Assembly (NCBI RefSeq): GCF_013116745.1
Contig: NZ_JABFOE010000016.1
Span: 18,200-82,199, forward strand
DNA length: 64,000 bases
Source of the DNA: Arthrobacter sp. 260
GTDB taxonomy: Bacteria; Actinomycetota; Actinomycetes; Actinomycetales; Micrococcaceae
Direction of reading: 5' to 3'
Shown here: in pieces, positions 16,832-26,884 of the stretch
Layout of the letters: every line of letters begins with the position of its first letter
Position numbering within the stretch: position 1 is the stretch's first letter
Translations under genes and position numbers: made by a program
The notes under the pieces: model-generated
Databases searched by the model: none
Seen by the model: the letters and a program-made list of their open reading frames with translations, nothing else
What the model was told of the DNA's origin: nothing

Positions 16832-17863
16832 TTAGCGTCCGCCGTCGATCTTGCGGCTGCGCTGTTCCTGCCCAGGTACGCCGTAGGGGTAGTCGGAAAC
16901 CTCGGGAGCGCTGATGGTGCTGAGCCGGTCGATCTCCTCTGCAGTGAGGGTCACGGCGTCGGCTCCGAGGTTATCGGTGAGCTGCTCAGTGTTCCGCGCC
17001 CCGAGGATCACTGAGGTGACGGCTGGCTGCTGCGCCACCCAGGCGAGGGCAACCTGGGACGCGGTGATGCCCCGCGACCCGGCGATGTCCACGACGGTGT
17101 CGATGATGCGCCAGGTGCGTTCCTTGGAGTTGCGTTCCTTCCACGCCTCCATGCCACGCTCGGGGTTCTCACCCAGCCGGGTTTCCCCGGTCGGCGAGGT
17201 GTCCCGCTTGTACTTTCCGGTCAGCCAGCCGCCGCCGAGCGGCGACCAGGGCAGCAGTCCCATACCGGCGTCGAGGGCTGCGGGAACGATCTCCGACTCG
17301 ATTTCACGCACCAGCAGGCTGTACTGGGGCTGCAGGGTGACGGGGGCGTTCCAGCCGTGGGCCTTGGCCAGCCAGACCGCTTTGGTCAGCTGCCAGCCGG
17401 TGTAGTTGGAGAAACCGTAGTAGCCGATCTTGCCGCTGCGGATTGAGTCCTCAAGGAAACCGAGGGTTTCCTCAAGTGGGGTCTGGGGATCCCACGAATG
17501 CACCTGGTAGAGGTCGATGTGGTCGACCCCCAACCGTGCGAGCGAGTCATCGAGCGCGCGGCGCAGGTGGCGACGTGACAGACCAATGTCGTTCACACCG
17601 TCACCCATCGGGAACCGTCCCTTGGAGGCGATGACCATCCGGTCGCGCTCCGTAGGGTTCTTCGAAAGCCAGGAACCGATAATTTTCTCGGACGCGCCGG
17701 CCGTGTACACGTCGGCAGTATCGATGAAGTTGCCGCCGGCCGCCGCGTAGGCGCTCATAATCTGGTGGGAGGTCGCTTCGTCAGCCTCCGCCCCAAAGGT
17801 CATGGTGCCGAGTGCGTACGCCGAGACTGCCGTGCCACTGTTGCCTAGCTTCCGGTATTCCAT
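16832..17863 (-). CDS. Aldo/keto reductase
   Basis: 343 residues, an NADPH-dependent (beta/alpha)8 oxidoreductase. The tetrad is visible as Asp in FIDTADVYT (about 53), Tyr in the same segment, Lys in MVIASKGRF (about 84) and His in LYQVHSWD (about 125). The NADP-binding end SRGITASQVALAWV and GARNTEQL is complete. It reduces aldehydes or ketones; the physiological substrate is not shown. It is monocistronic, 70 bp after the thioesterase end on the opposite side. Confidence 0.93.
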   Translation of the reverse strand: MEYRKLGNSGTAVSAYALGTMTFGAEADEATSHQIMSAYAAAGGNFIDTADVYTAGASEKIIGSWLSKNPTERDRMVIASKGRFPMGDGVNDIGLSRRHLRRALDDSLARLGVDHIDLYQVHSWDPQTPLEETLGFLEDSIRSGKIGYYGFSNYTGWQLTKAVWLAKAHGWNAPVTLQPQYSLLVREIESEIVPAALDAGMGLLPWSPLGGGWLTGKYKRDTSPTGETRLGENPERGMEAWKERNSKERTWRIIDTVVDIAGSRGITASQVALAWVAQQPAVTSVILGARNTEQLTDNLGADAVTLTAEEIDRLSTISAPEVSDYPYGVPGQEQRSRKIDGGR

Positions 17864-17933
17864 GGGGATGCTCCTAGGGGAATTGATTGCGGGTGTTCTT
17901 CTTCCACCCTAGTTGCACCGGTACACCCCGGGA

Positions 17934-18710
17934 CTACAGCTTCCTGATGGTGAGGATCTGCTCGGCACGCCCGAACGGCCCGGCGGTGTCGTGAAGCACT
18001 GCCGAGGTCAACCCGATCCCGTCGGTTCCGAAGCTGACGCTGGTTTCCAGCCCTAGCCATTCGCCCGCCGGCTCCCGGTACAGGTGGACCTGCAGATCAA
18101 GGTTGGGGAACATCCAGCTTCCCGGGCCGGGAGGTACCCGGGCGGAGACCCCGTTGGCGGTATCAATTAACCCGATCAGCCGGACCAGGTCGGCTGTCTC
18201 AATGCCGTCGACCATCTGGTGGGGTGTCCGGAGCCAGACCCGTCCCCGGCCCGGGCGGTGTCCCTCGACAACCCTGAACTCCAGCGATTCGATGTAGCCA
18301 CCCGGCCAGGCGGTCATTTCCGCGAACGGTCCCGCCTGCTCGGGTCCGGGCATCGACTCGTCTTCGATAGCGGCCACCGCCGAGCTGTCCGCCTTCGCCA
18401 GGCGCCAGGCCTTCGCACGGATCACTGTCCGTCCACCGGAGATCATCTCTGCTTCGAGCAGTTCGATGGTTTTGCCGGGCCGGATAACCTTTGCGATCAC
18501 ATCGAACGTCCCGCCCGGAATCATGCCGAGGATATCGAAGCTGAGCCGTGCCATCCGCAGGTCGGGGCGCGGGCTGCACTCTTCGAGGCAGTGCGCCAGC
18601 AGACCGGCAGCCGGAGCCATGTGCTGCTCTTCCGGGTTCCAGGCACCCTGCGCATGGATGGTTGATTCGAAGCTGCCCTCGCCCAGGGAGCGGTAGTAAG
18701 AGCCTGGCAT
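17934..18710 (-). CDS. Acyl-CoA thioesterase family protein
   Basis: 258 residues from the ATG at 18710, preceded by AAAGGTG; the open frame upstream of it is not conserved sequence. It has a double hot-dog arrangement as in TesB-like proteins: LARLSFDILGMIPGG and EAEMISGGRTVIRAKAWRL in the first half, DLQVHLYREPAGEWLGLETSV with the FGTDGIGLTSAVLHD close in the second. Such proteins hydrolyse acyl-CoA thioesters. It follows the AlkD-like gene on the same strand. Confidence 0.85.
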   Translation of the reverse strand: MPGSYYRSLGEGSFESTIHAQGAWNPEEQHMAPAAGLLAHCLEECSPRPDLRMARLSFDILGMIPGGTFDVIAKVIRPGKTIELLEAEMISGGRTVIRAKAWRLAKADSSAVAAIEDESMPGPEQAGPFAEMTAWPGGYIESLEFRVVEGHRPGRGRVWLRTPHQMVDGIETADLVRLIGLIDTANGVSARVPPGPGSWMFPNLDLQVHLYREPAGEWLGLETSVSFGTDGIGLTSAVLHDTAGPFGRAEQILTIRKL

Positions 18711-18811
18711 GACTGAGCACCTTTGCTTGACTGCGATGGAGGTGCGGGCGACCAACCGGTCGCCAGCGAGGAACCAGTCTAGACGTGTTGGACATCGGAT
18801 GGCCGTGAGGG

Positions 18812-19291
18812 CTAGCGCGTCCGCACCCCTGACAGTTCCGCCGCGCGGCCAAGCCAGGGGTCGACGTCGGCCGCCCACCGGGCAAGAATGGACGCCGCCC
18901 GATCGGCATCCCGGTGCGAAAGTCCCGCGATCAGCGGACCGACCACATCGTGCGCGAGCGGGTCAACCAGCTCGCGTGTTCCGGCCCCGCGAAGGAATCC
19001 CTCCAGCCGGGTCAGGTCGGTGGCCACCAGCAGCGGAAGTTTCGTCTGCAGGACGACTACTGCCGCGAGCCGACGTTCGAAGACCGGGATCGCCCAGAGC
19101 TCCGAGCTGAGGGCGAGCACGGCGTCGTGCTCCATCCCCCGGTAGCGGCGGAAGGCATCACGGACGGTGCCACGCACCGCACCCACCGAAGAGCCATACC
19201 GCCGCAGGCCATCGGCGCCAGGATCCGCTGCCCGCTCCCACGATGCCTCACGCTGCAGTCCGGCATCGATGAACTCCCCGGCGTCACTCAT
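18812..19291 (-). CDS. AlkD-like DNA alkylation repair protein, apparently shortened
   Basis: 159 residues. HEAT-like helices match the front of AlkD glycosylases: YGSSVGAVRGTVRDAFRRYRGMEHDAVLALSSELW region (in parts), then FERRLAAVVVLQTKL. The family normally runs to about 220-240 residues; here the stop comes right after DPWLGRAAELSGVR, which corresponds to the FWLRRAA helix near the catalytic part. The last helices are missing, so the gene is either a shortened variant or decaying. A second, different AlkD-like gene is at 40592. Confidence 0.65.
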   Translation of the reverse strand: MSDAGEFIDAGLQREASWERAADPGADGLRRYGSSVGAVRGTVRDAFRRYRGMEHDAVLALSSELWAIPVFERRLAAVVVLQTKLPLLVATDLTRLEGFLRGAGTRELVDPLAHDVVGPLIAGLSHRDADRAASILARWAADVDPWLGRAAELSGVRTR

Positions 19292-19436
19292 TGTTCAATT
19301 CTCAACCGGAGCAGGCACCCAGTCGAATGGCGCACATGTGTAGCAAGGTTACTGAGTTTTGCCGGACCCTCGGTATAGTGAAGATTGTCAATGTCCCAAG
19401 ACTGCTAAAGGTGCTGGTCTAACTGCGTACGAAACC

Positions 19437-19455
19437 GGGGTCCTCTGATGACCCC
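19437..19455 (+). promoter_or_regulatory. Leader hairpin upstream of the CNNM gene
   Basis: A perfect 6-bp stem, GGGGTC and GACCCC with a 7-base loop, lies in an untranslated leader of about 150 bp between a possible -10 (TATAGT at 19374) and the start at 19539. Mg-transporter relatives are often riboswitch-controlled, but I cannot match an M-box or yybP-ykoY core here. Confidence 0.35.
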
Positions 19456-19538
19456 AGTCATTGTTGTTCTTTCACTCTAAATCCTGAGCTACATCGCTGC
19501 CGTGAGTATTCACCGGCCAGCCGCGGGGGGTCCGCATC

Positions 19539-20969
19539 ATGACCATCACCCTGCTCACGCTTCTGCTCGGCGTGACCATCATCCTCGCCATCATCGCCGC
19601 CAACGGCTATTTCGTGGCCCAGGAATTCGCCTACATGTCGGTCGACCGGAACAAGCTGGCTGCCAGCGCCGAAGCCGGCGACGTAGCTGCCCAACGCGCC
19701 CTGAAGGTCACCAAACGGACGTCCTTCATGCTGTCCGGCGCCCAACTGGGTATCACCGTTACCGGCCTCCTGATTGGTTACGTCGCTGAACCGCTGGTCG
19801 GCGAATCGCTGGGTATCCTCCTTGGCGGTGCCGGAGTGCCCATGGCGCTCGGCATCTCAATCGGTACCGTGCTGGCACTGGTCATCGCTGCGGTAGTGCA
19901 GATGATCTTCGGCGAGCTGTACCCGAAGAACCTGGCCATCGCCAATCCCGAGCCCATGGCCCGCGGACTGGCCCGATCCACCACGATCTACCTCGCCACC
20001 TTCGGCTGGCTGATCACCATTTTTGACCACTCGGCCAACGCGCTGCTCAAGCTGGTGCGCGTTGAACCGGTGCACGACGTCGACACCACTGCCACGGCGG
20101 AGGACCTCGACCGGATTGTCGCGGACTCCCGCCGGAGTGGCGACCTGCCGGAAGAATTGTCGATGCTGATCGACCGCATCCTCGACTTCCCGGACCGGGA
20201 CATCGAGCACGCGATGATCCCACGCTCGCAGGTCGGCACCGTGGGGCCCCTGGCAACAGTGGGCCAGGTACGCATCCTGATGGCCGATGCCCACACCCGT
20301 TACCCGGTGGTATCGGAAACCGAGGAGCCCCTCGGCGTCGTGCAGCTTGCGGACATCCTGCCCGCGAGCGTGCGCGACGACGCACTGGTCACCACAGTGA
20401 TGCACCCACCGCTCGTCCTGCCCGCGTTGATGTCACTCCCCGACGCGCTGGAGCAGCTGATGAACTCCCGCAACGAACTCGCCTGCGTCATCGACGAATA
20501 CGGCGGCTTCACCGGCGTCATTACCGTCGAGGACCTCGCCGAGGAGCTGGTCGGCGAACTGACCGACGAGCACGACGACGAAGCGCCACCCACGATCGAA
20601 ACCGAGGAAGACAACACGTGGCGGATGAGCGGCGATGTTCACGTCGACGAGGTGGAGCGTGCCATCGGGCATGACCTGCCCGAGGGTGACTACGAGACCA
20701 TTTCCGGTGTGCTGATTGCCGCCCGCGGGCAGCTGCCGGTCATCGGCGAAACCGTGACGGTGGTGCTGCCCGATGATCCCCGCGATGTGGTGGAGGACGA
20801 ACCGGTACGGCGGGTGCTCGACGTCGAAGTCCTCGACGTCGCACGCCACGTACCGAGCGAGCTGCTCGTGCGTCTGATCGAGGTAACAACCGACAACGCC
20901 GACGCCAGCGAGCGTGCCGAACGCCGCACCGACGCCCAGGATGACGCCAGCGAGGATGAGACCCGATGA
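19539..20969 (+). CDS. CNNM/CorC-type transporter with CBS domains, first copy
   Basis: 476 residues: DUF21 membrane domain (1-190, four hydrophobic segments, with the LSGAQLGITVTGLLIGYVAEP signature), a CBS pair (about 220-350, ending VIDEYGGFTGVITVEDL), and a CorC_HlyC domain (about 365-450, MSGDVHVDEVERAIG). Related proteins move or sense Mg2+ or other divalent cations; the name hemolysin is historical. The C-terminal tail is acidic. Its stop overlaps the next gene by four bases. Confidence 0.93.
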   Translation: MTITLLTLLLGVTIILAIIAANGYFVAQEFAYMSVDRNKLAASAEAGDVAAQRALKVTKRTSFMLSGAQLGITVTGLLIGYVAEPLVGESLGILLGGAGVPMALGISIGTVLALVIAAVVQMIFGELYPKNLAIANPEPMARGLARSTTIYLATFGWLITIFDHSANALLKLVRVEPVHDVDTTATAEDLDRIVADSRRSGDLPEELSMLIDRILDFPDRDIEHAMIPRSQVGTVGPLATVGQVRILMADAHTRYPVVSETEEPLGVVQLADILPASVRDDALVTTVMHPPLVLPALMSLPDALEQLMNSRNELACVIDEYGGFTGVITVEDLAEELVGELTDEHDDEAPPTIETEEDNTWRMSGDVHVDEVERAIGHDLPEGDYETISGVLIAARGQLPVIGETVTVVLPDDPRDVVEDEPVRRVLDVEVLDVARHVPSELLVRLIEVTTDNADASERAERRTDAQDDASEDETR

Positions 20970-21988
20970 CTGACCCATTGACCGTAACCCTGGTGACCGC
21001 GCTGCTCATCGTCCTCAGTGCCTTCTTCGTGGTGATCGAGTTCGCCCTGCTGGGCGCACGGCGTTACCGTCTGGAAGCCGAGGCCGCCAACAACCGGTCA
21101 GCCCGCGCGGCTTTGCGCGGCATCAACGAACTGACCATCATGCTCGCCGGAGCCCAGTTGGGTATCACGGCGTGTACCTTCGCCCTGGGAGCAATCACCA
21201 AACCGGCTGTCGACGCCTGGCTGGGACCGGTCCTCGGATCGTGGGGGGTGCCTGCCGGCATCGCGGGTGGAACCGCGTTCGCGCTGTCCCTGCTCTTCGT
21301 CACGTTCCTCCACCTGGTGGTGGGCGAGATGGCCCCCAAGTCCTGGGCGATTGCCCACCCGGAGCGTTCGGCCAAACTGATTGGGCTGCCCTCCCGTGGC
21401 TTCATCTGGTTGGTGCGACCCCTGCTGGTTTGGGTCAACGCCATTGCCAACCGGCTCGTGGCCGCGAGCGGTGTCACCCCGGTCAACCGCGCGGCGGTGG
21501 GCGGGCTCGACGCCGGTTCCATCCGTCACTTGGTGGAGCACTCGGCGGCGTCGGGAGCACTCGACGCTTCATTTGAGACGCAGCTGTCGGGCGTCCTGGA
21601 GCTGGAGACGCTCACCGTTCGCTCCCTGATCGCTCCGGATGGGAAACCTACAGTCGTCCCTGACACCGCGTCGGTGGCCGACGTCCAGGAAGTAGCTGCC
21701 CGCTCCAAGCACCTCCGGATCCTGGTACAGGGCCCCGCAGGTGAGGCGCCGGGTGTCATCCATGTGCGGGACACGCTCCTTGAGCCCGCACAACGAAAGG
21801 TCAGGGAACTGGCAGGGCCAGCATTCCTGCTCGACGCCGACGTGCCCGTGTATGAAGCACTCGCCCAGATCCGAAGCGCGAGCGTGCAGCTCGCTGCGGT
21901 GATGGACAACGGTAAGTTCATCGGCGTGATCACCCTGTCGGACGTCCTGCGGCGCGTACTTCCGATGTCGATGACCCCAGCCGCATAG
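20966..21988 (+). CDS. CNNM/CorC-type transporter, second copy without CorC domain
   Basis: 340 residues. The DUF21 domain (LAGAQLGITACTFALG; GEMAPKSWAIAHPE) and a CBS pair (ending AAVMDNGKFIGVITLSDVLRRVLP) are present, but the C-terminal CorC_HlyC domain of the partner is absent. The ATGA overlap means both subunits are made together, and a heterodimer sharing one CorC domain per pair is likely. Confidence 0.93.
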   Translation: MTDPLTVTLVTALLIVLSAFFVVIEFALLGARRYRLEAEAANNRSARAALRGINELTIMLAGAQLGITACTFALGAITKPAVDAWLGPVLGSWGVPAGIAGGTAFALSLLFVTFLHLVVGEMAPKSWAIAHPERSAKLIGLPSRGFIWLVRPLLVWVNAIANRLVAASGVTPVNRAAVGGLDAGSIRHLVEHSAASGALDASFETQLSGVLELETLTVRSLIAPDGKPTVVPDTASVADVQEVAARSKHLRILVQGPAGEAPGVIHVRDTLLEPAQRKVRELAGPAFLLDADVPVYEALAQIRSASVQLAAVMDNGKFIGVITLSDVLRRVLPMSMTPAA

Positions 21989-22002
21989 GTCGTCGCTGCG
22001 AC

Positions 22003-22017
22003 GGGCCGCTGAGGCCC
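22003..22017. terminator. Possible hairpin between convergent genes
   Basis: GGGCC and GGCCC around GCTGA, next to a smaller CGTCG/CGACG hairpin at 21991-22002, in the 28 bp between the CNNM operon and the convergent GAF gene. There is no U tract. Confidence 0.4.
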
Positions 22018-22850
22018 TAGGACGGAATCGATTCGATTTCATCCTGGGCCTTGGCGGCCAGTCTTTTTAAGGTCTGTTCGTCAGCCGCTGAGAAGCCTCG
22101 GGGAGCGTCGTCGATCACGCAGAGGGTGCCGATGGGCCAGCCGCCAGGACCGCGCAGGGCGTAGCCCGCATAGAACCTGATGTGGGGCTTGAGCCGGACC
22201 AGCGGGTTGTTTCTGAACGCGGTGTCATCGCGGGCGTCGTGCACCACCATCGACTGCTCGCAGCGAATCGTCTGGTTGCAGAAGGAAATCCGGCGCGGGA
22301 CATTCGCACCGATGGGACCCGTCACCGATTTGATGAACTGGCGGTGCTGGCCGATAAGTGCGATCGACGCCGAGCTGACACCGAACGCTTCCCGGGCTTC
22401 GCGGGTAATCCGGTCAAACCGTTCCTCAGGCAAAGACCCCATCAGACCGGTCAGATGCAGCGACCGCAGGCGCCGGATTTCGGCGTCGTTCAAGGGGAAC
22501 AGCGAGGCGGCCGCGGTGGACAACCGCCGCAGCGCCGGGTCGGTCGGGCTCTCGAACGTACTCTCGGACGGGGTGCCCGAGGCCAGCGAAATGTTGTCGG
22601 TGGTGTAGGCGGCGCGGCGCACGGGCGAGTGCTCGCCGTCGAGAACCTCATTGATGGCGTGCGAGACCATGTCCCGTTCGAAGTCGCTGAGCTGCAGGAG
22701 GCCGCTCACATAAGCCTTGAAATCGATGACGTCGCAGGTGCCCCCGATGCTGGCGTAGACCTCCCACGCGGTATCGAGGCTCAACCCGGAGTTCACGGCG
22801 GCGAGGCGGGTGAACCACTGCTGCAGGTAAGGGTCCATAGAGAACTTCAC
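22017..22850 (-). CDS. GAF domain protein coupled to an ECF sigma factor
   Basis: 277 residues from the GTG at 22850, which has GGTGAG 7 bp upstream and lies 8 bp after the sigma gene stop; ATG 22838 is the alternative. The first 90 residues form a helical region I do not recognise. Residues from about 130 to the end are a GAF domain, with FGVSSASIALIGQHRQF, CNQTIRCEQSMVVHDARDD and GWPIGTLCVID marking the ligand-binding half. No DNA-binding domain is visible. Position suggests it senses a small molecule or redox state and modulates the sigma factor; this is inference. Confidence 0.82.
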   Translation of the reverse strand: MKFSMDPYLQQWFTRLAAVNSGLSLDTAWEVYASIGGTCDVIDFKAYVSGLLQLSDFERDMVSHAINEVLDGEHSPVRRAAYTTDNISLASGTPSESTFESPTDPALRRLSTAAASLFPLNDAEIRRLRSLHLTGLMGSLPEERFDRITREAREAFGVSSASIALIGQHRQFIKSVTGPIGANVPRRISFCNQTIRCEQSMVVHDARDDTAFRNNPLVRLKPHIRFYAGYALRGPGGWPIGTLCVIDDAPRGFSAADEQTLKRLAAKAQDEIESIPS

Positions 22851-22857
22851 TTTCTGC

Positions 22858-23478
22858 TCACCGTGAGTGGGAGTCGTAGCCGTCAGCTTCCAGTGCGTCC
22901 CGCAGCCGGGTAAGTCCAGCCTGGATTCTCGACTTGGCGGTGGGAAGTTTGATCTGCAATGTCTCGGCGACCTCAACATAGGTCAGTCCGCCATAGTACG
23001 CAAGGTTGATGGCTTCCGCCTGGCGCTCGGTGAGCGAGGCGAGGCACTTCCTGACACTCTCGGACATCAGGGTGTGGTGGACGGTCTCCTCGATGCTGTC
23101 TTCCTTGACCGCAGCCGCCCGCTGGCTGTAGGCCGTATCGCGCCCCGTCGCGCTCTGTTCGCTGCGCACCCGGTCGACAGCACGGCGGTGGGCGAGGGTG
23201 AAGATCCAGCTCTGGGGTGAGCCCCGGCCTGCATCGAACTGCCCTGCAGTCGTCCACAGCATGAGGTAGACCTCCTGCACCACTTCGGCGGTGATTGCTG
23301 CATTTTTGATCACCCGGAGCACCAGGCCATAGACCCGTTTACAGGTTTGTGCGTAGACAGACGCGAAAGCCTCCTGGTCACCGTCGGCGGTACGCCTCAG
23401 TAGGTCCGAGAGGTCGAAACCCGGGGCGGAATCACTCACGCCGTGCGTAACAGGGCCGTGCATACTGCTGGGAACCAT
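22858..23478 (-). CDS. ECF-type RNA polymerase sigma factor (SigK-like)
   Basis: 206 residues: region 2 with AEVVQEVYLMLWTTAGQF and PQSWIFTLAHRRAVDRVR, and region 4 with LTERQAEAINLAYYGGLTYVEVAE and the helix LPTAKSRIQAGLTRLRDAL. These recognise the -10 and -35 of target promoters. The sequence is closest in style to SigK. SigK is normally held by a membrane anti-sigma factor RskA, but no such gene is adjacent; instead a GAF protein follows directly. The second ATG (residue 6) is an equally good start. Confidence 0.92.
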   Translation of the reverse strand: MVPSSMHGPVTHGVSDSAPGFDLSDLLRRTADGDQEAFASVYAQTCKRVYGLVLRVIKNAAITAEVVQEVYLMLWTTAGQFDAGRGSPQSWIFTLAHRRAVDRVRSEQSATGRDTAYSQRAAAVKEDSIEETVHHTLMSESVRKCLASLTERQAEAINLAYYGGLTYVEVAETLQIKLPTAKSRIQAGLTRLRDALEADGYDSHSR

Positions 23479-23624
23479 GAGACCTCGCCACTGAGTAGGT
23501 GCGAAATCAACCAGTCAGCGCGAGAGCTCTGCGGCGCCCCACACCACTCGAACCATGTCACCAGTAGCTCCAGCCCGCAACAGGACACCTCCCATCGAGA
23601 TCAAATCGATATAGTCAGGCGACG

Positions 23625-24614
<990 letters not shown>

Positions 24615-24618
<4 letters not shown>

Positions 24619-25388
24619 TCACTGCGCTCAGCCTGGGGCTCGCCGTCGGGATCTTGTTGGGACTCGTGGGAGCGGGCGGATCAATCATCGCCGTTCCGGC
24701 GCTCGTTTATGGCGTCGGAATGAGTACCGGCGAAGCCATCCCCACCTCCCTGCTGGTGGTGGGGATGGCCTCGGTGACAGCGCTGCTACCCAGGCTGCGC
24801 GCGGGAATCAACTGGCCGGTCGTCGGCCTCGTCGGGGCAGCCGGCATCCCGGCCGCCTGGGGCGGAGCAGCGGTTAGCACCATGCTGAACCCGGACCTCC
24901 TCATGCTGTTCTTCGCCGTAATCATGATGGTCGCGGGAATCCGGATGCTCGGCTCGGTCACCGAAACTGCCGGGTCCTGCAGCTCTGGCCCACGCCGCTC
25001 TTTCAGGACCTGCGCGCCGAAGGCGCTTGCCGTCGGCCTGCTGATCGGCTTCCTCACCGGCCTGCTGGGCGTGGGCGGCGGTTTCCTGCTCACCCCCGCG
25101 TTGACCCTGTTCCTGGGACTCGGGCTGAAGCAGGCGGTGGGATCTTCCCTAGCGATCATCGCCATCAATTCGGCCGCGGGATTCAGCGCCCACGCCGTCG
25201 GCTTCACTATCGACTGGCCGCTCGTCCTGGCCTTCGCCCTTCCAGCCATCCTCGGCTCGTTGATCGCGAGCCGGCTCGCCGCGCTCCTGCCGGAGCGAAT
25301 CCTCAGGGTCTCGTTCGCCATCCTCATCTTTACCGTTGCGGCATGGGTGGTTGCCACCTCCGCCGTCGCACTACTCCTCTCCCCATAA
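24615..25388 (+). CDS. TauE/SafE family sulfur-compound exporter
   Basis: 257 residues with about eight membrane helices. Repeated glycine-rich motifs GLVGAGGSIIAVPALVY and GLLGVGGGFLLTPALTLF mark the two inverted halves of TauE/SafE permeases. Relatives export sulfite or other sulfur anions. Between a rhodanese and a persulfide dioxygenase, removal of sulfite produced by the dioxygenase is the natural role. Confidence 0.92.
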
Positions 25389-25410
25389 CCCCCATCTTCA
25401 TCCCCTCATC

Positions 25411-25440
25411 ACACCGCATCACTCCGCATCACTCCGCATC
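25411..25440 (+). repeat. Short tandem repeat before the persulfide dioxygenase start
   Basis: Three 10-bp units, ACACCGCATC followed by two copies of ACTCCGCATC, then a partial fourth unit running into the ribosome-binding site GAAGGAG. A spacer effect on expression is possible. Confidence 0.7.
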
Positions 25441-25458
25441 ACTTCGAAGGAGAATTCC

Positions 25459-26844
25459 ATGCTTATCGAACGCATTTACGACGAAGACCTTGCCCAGGCC
25501 AGCTACTTCATCGGCTGCCAGCGCAAAGGTGAGGCAGTGGTAGTGGATCCGCGCCGGGACATCGGTGTCTACCAGTCGCTGGCCACAGCGAACGGTATGA
25601 CCATCGTTGCCGTCACCGAAACCCATATCCACGCCGACTACCTGTCCGGAAGCCGGGAGCTGGCCGCCGCCACCGGTGCAGCCCTGTATGTGTCGGGGGA
25701 CGGTGGACCTGACTGGCAGTACGGGTTTGACGCCAACCTGCTGCACGACGGCGACACGATCACGATTGGTAATATCACCGTCCAAGCACTCCATACCCCG
25801 GGTCACACCCCCGAGCACCTGTCTTTCCTGGTCACCGACGGCGCTTTCACCGACCAGCCGGGCTACCTGCTCTCGGGCGACTTCGTCTTTGCCGGAGACC
25901 TGGGCCGGCCCGATCTGCTGGATGAGGCGGCCGGTGGCGTTGACACCCGCTTTGCCGGGGCGAAGCAACTCTTCGCCAGCCTGAGGGATGTGTTCCTGCA
26001 CCTGGACGACTATGTGCAGGTCCACCCGGGCCATGGCTCCGGGAGTGCCTGCGGCAAGGCCCTGGGTGCTGTGCCCTCCACCACGGTGGGGTACGAGCGT
26101 CTGTACGCCTGGTGGGGTCCCTACCTGGCAGCCGGGGACGAGCAGGGGTTCATTGATGAACTGCTCGATGGACAGCCGGACGCCCACGCCTACTTCGCCC
26201 GGATGAAGCGGGAGAACCGTGACGGGCCCGCCCTCCTTGGGCCGAGGCCGCCGCTGCAGCAACTGGACGCGGCCGACGTCGCCCACGGACTGGCCGCGGA
26301 TGAACTGAGCTTTGTCGACACCCGCCCCAACACGATGGTCCATCAGGGCACGGTGATCGGCGCGCTGAACATTCCCGCAGGCAGAAGCACCGCCAGCTTC
26401 GGCGCCTGGGCGGTGGATCCGGACCGGGATCACCGCCCGCTGGTACTGCTGGCGGACGGCCGGGACCAGGCCCAGGAGATCTGGGACCACCTGATCCGGG
26501 TGGGAATTGACCGTGTTGCCGGGTACGTCACCGGACTGGACGGCCTACCGACCAGCGTCCCCCGCACAGTCACGCCCGCGGAGCTGGAGTCGTTCGACCG
26601 GTCCATGCTGCTCGACGTCCGTGCCCGAAGCGAGCACGCTGCGGGGCACATCCCCGGCTCGTACCAGCTCAGCGGAGGCCGCGTGCTCTGGAATCTCGAC
26701 CAGCTTCCCCAGCAAGGCACAGTGGTCACCTACTGCCAGAGCGGGGTCCGCAGCTCGGTTGCGGCGAATGCGCTCCGCCACGCGGGCTACGACGTCGTCG
26801 AACTCGAGGGCAGCTATGCCGCCTGGCTGGCGGACCAGAACTAG
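25459..26844 (+). CDS. Persulfide dioxygenase-rhodanese fusion (MBL fold plus two rhodanese domains)
   Basis: 461 residues. MBL domain (1-240) with the ETHE1-type iron site: THIHADY, HTPGHTPEH, SGDFVF and VHPGH. A first rhodanese domain (about 265-350) lacks the catalytic cysteine (LLADGRDQ in its place), while the second (about 365-461) has it in YCQSGVRSS. This is the plan of CstB-like enzymes, which oxidise persulfides to sulfite or thiosulfate. The start at 25459 has GAAGGAG 6 bp upstream. Last gene of the operon. Confidence 0.94.
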   Translation: MLIERIYDEDLAQASYFIGCQRKGEAVVVDPRRDIGVYQSLATANGMTIVAVTETHIHADYLSGSRELAAATGAALYVSGDGGPDWQYGFDANLLHDGDTITIGNITVQALHTPGHTPEHLSFLVTDGAFTDQPGYLLSGDFVFAGDLGRPDLLDEAAGGVDTRFAGAKQLFASLRDVFLHLDDYVQVHPGHGSGSACGKALGAVPSTTVGYERLYAWWGPYLAAGDEQGFIDELLDGQPDAHAYFARMKRENRDGPALLGPRPPLQQLDAADVAHGLAADELSFVDTRPNTMVHQGTVIGALNIPAGRSTASFGAWAVDPDRDHRPLVLLADGRDQAQEIWDHLIRVGIDRVAGYVTGLDGLPTSVPRTVTPAELESFDRSMLLDVRARSEHAAGHIPGSYQLSGGRVLWNLDQLPQQGTVVTYCQSGVRSSVAANALRHAGYDVVELEGSYAAWLADQN

Positions 26845-26884
26845 GGTACGGCCCCGGTTATTCAGCGCCGCCCAGGCAGCCCCG

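Noticed and set aside
25429..26490. 353-residue open frame opposite the persulfide dioxygenase
   Set aside because: No motif, no ribosome-binding site, and the sense strand is strongly supported.
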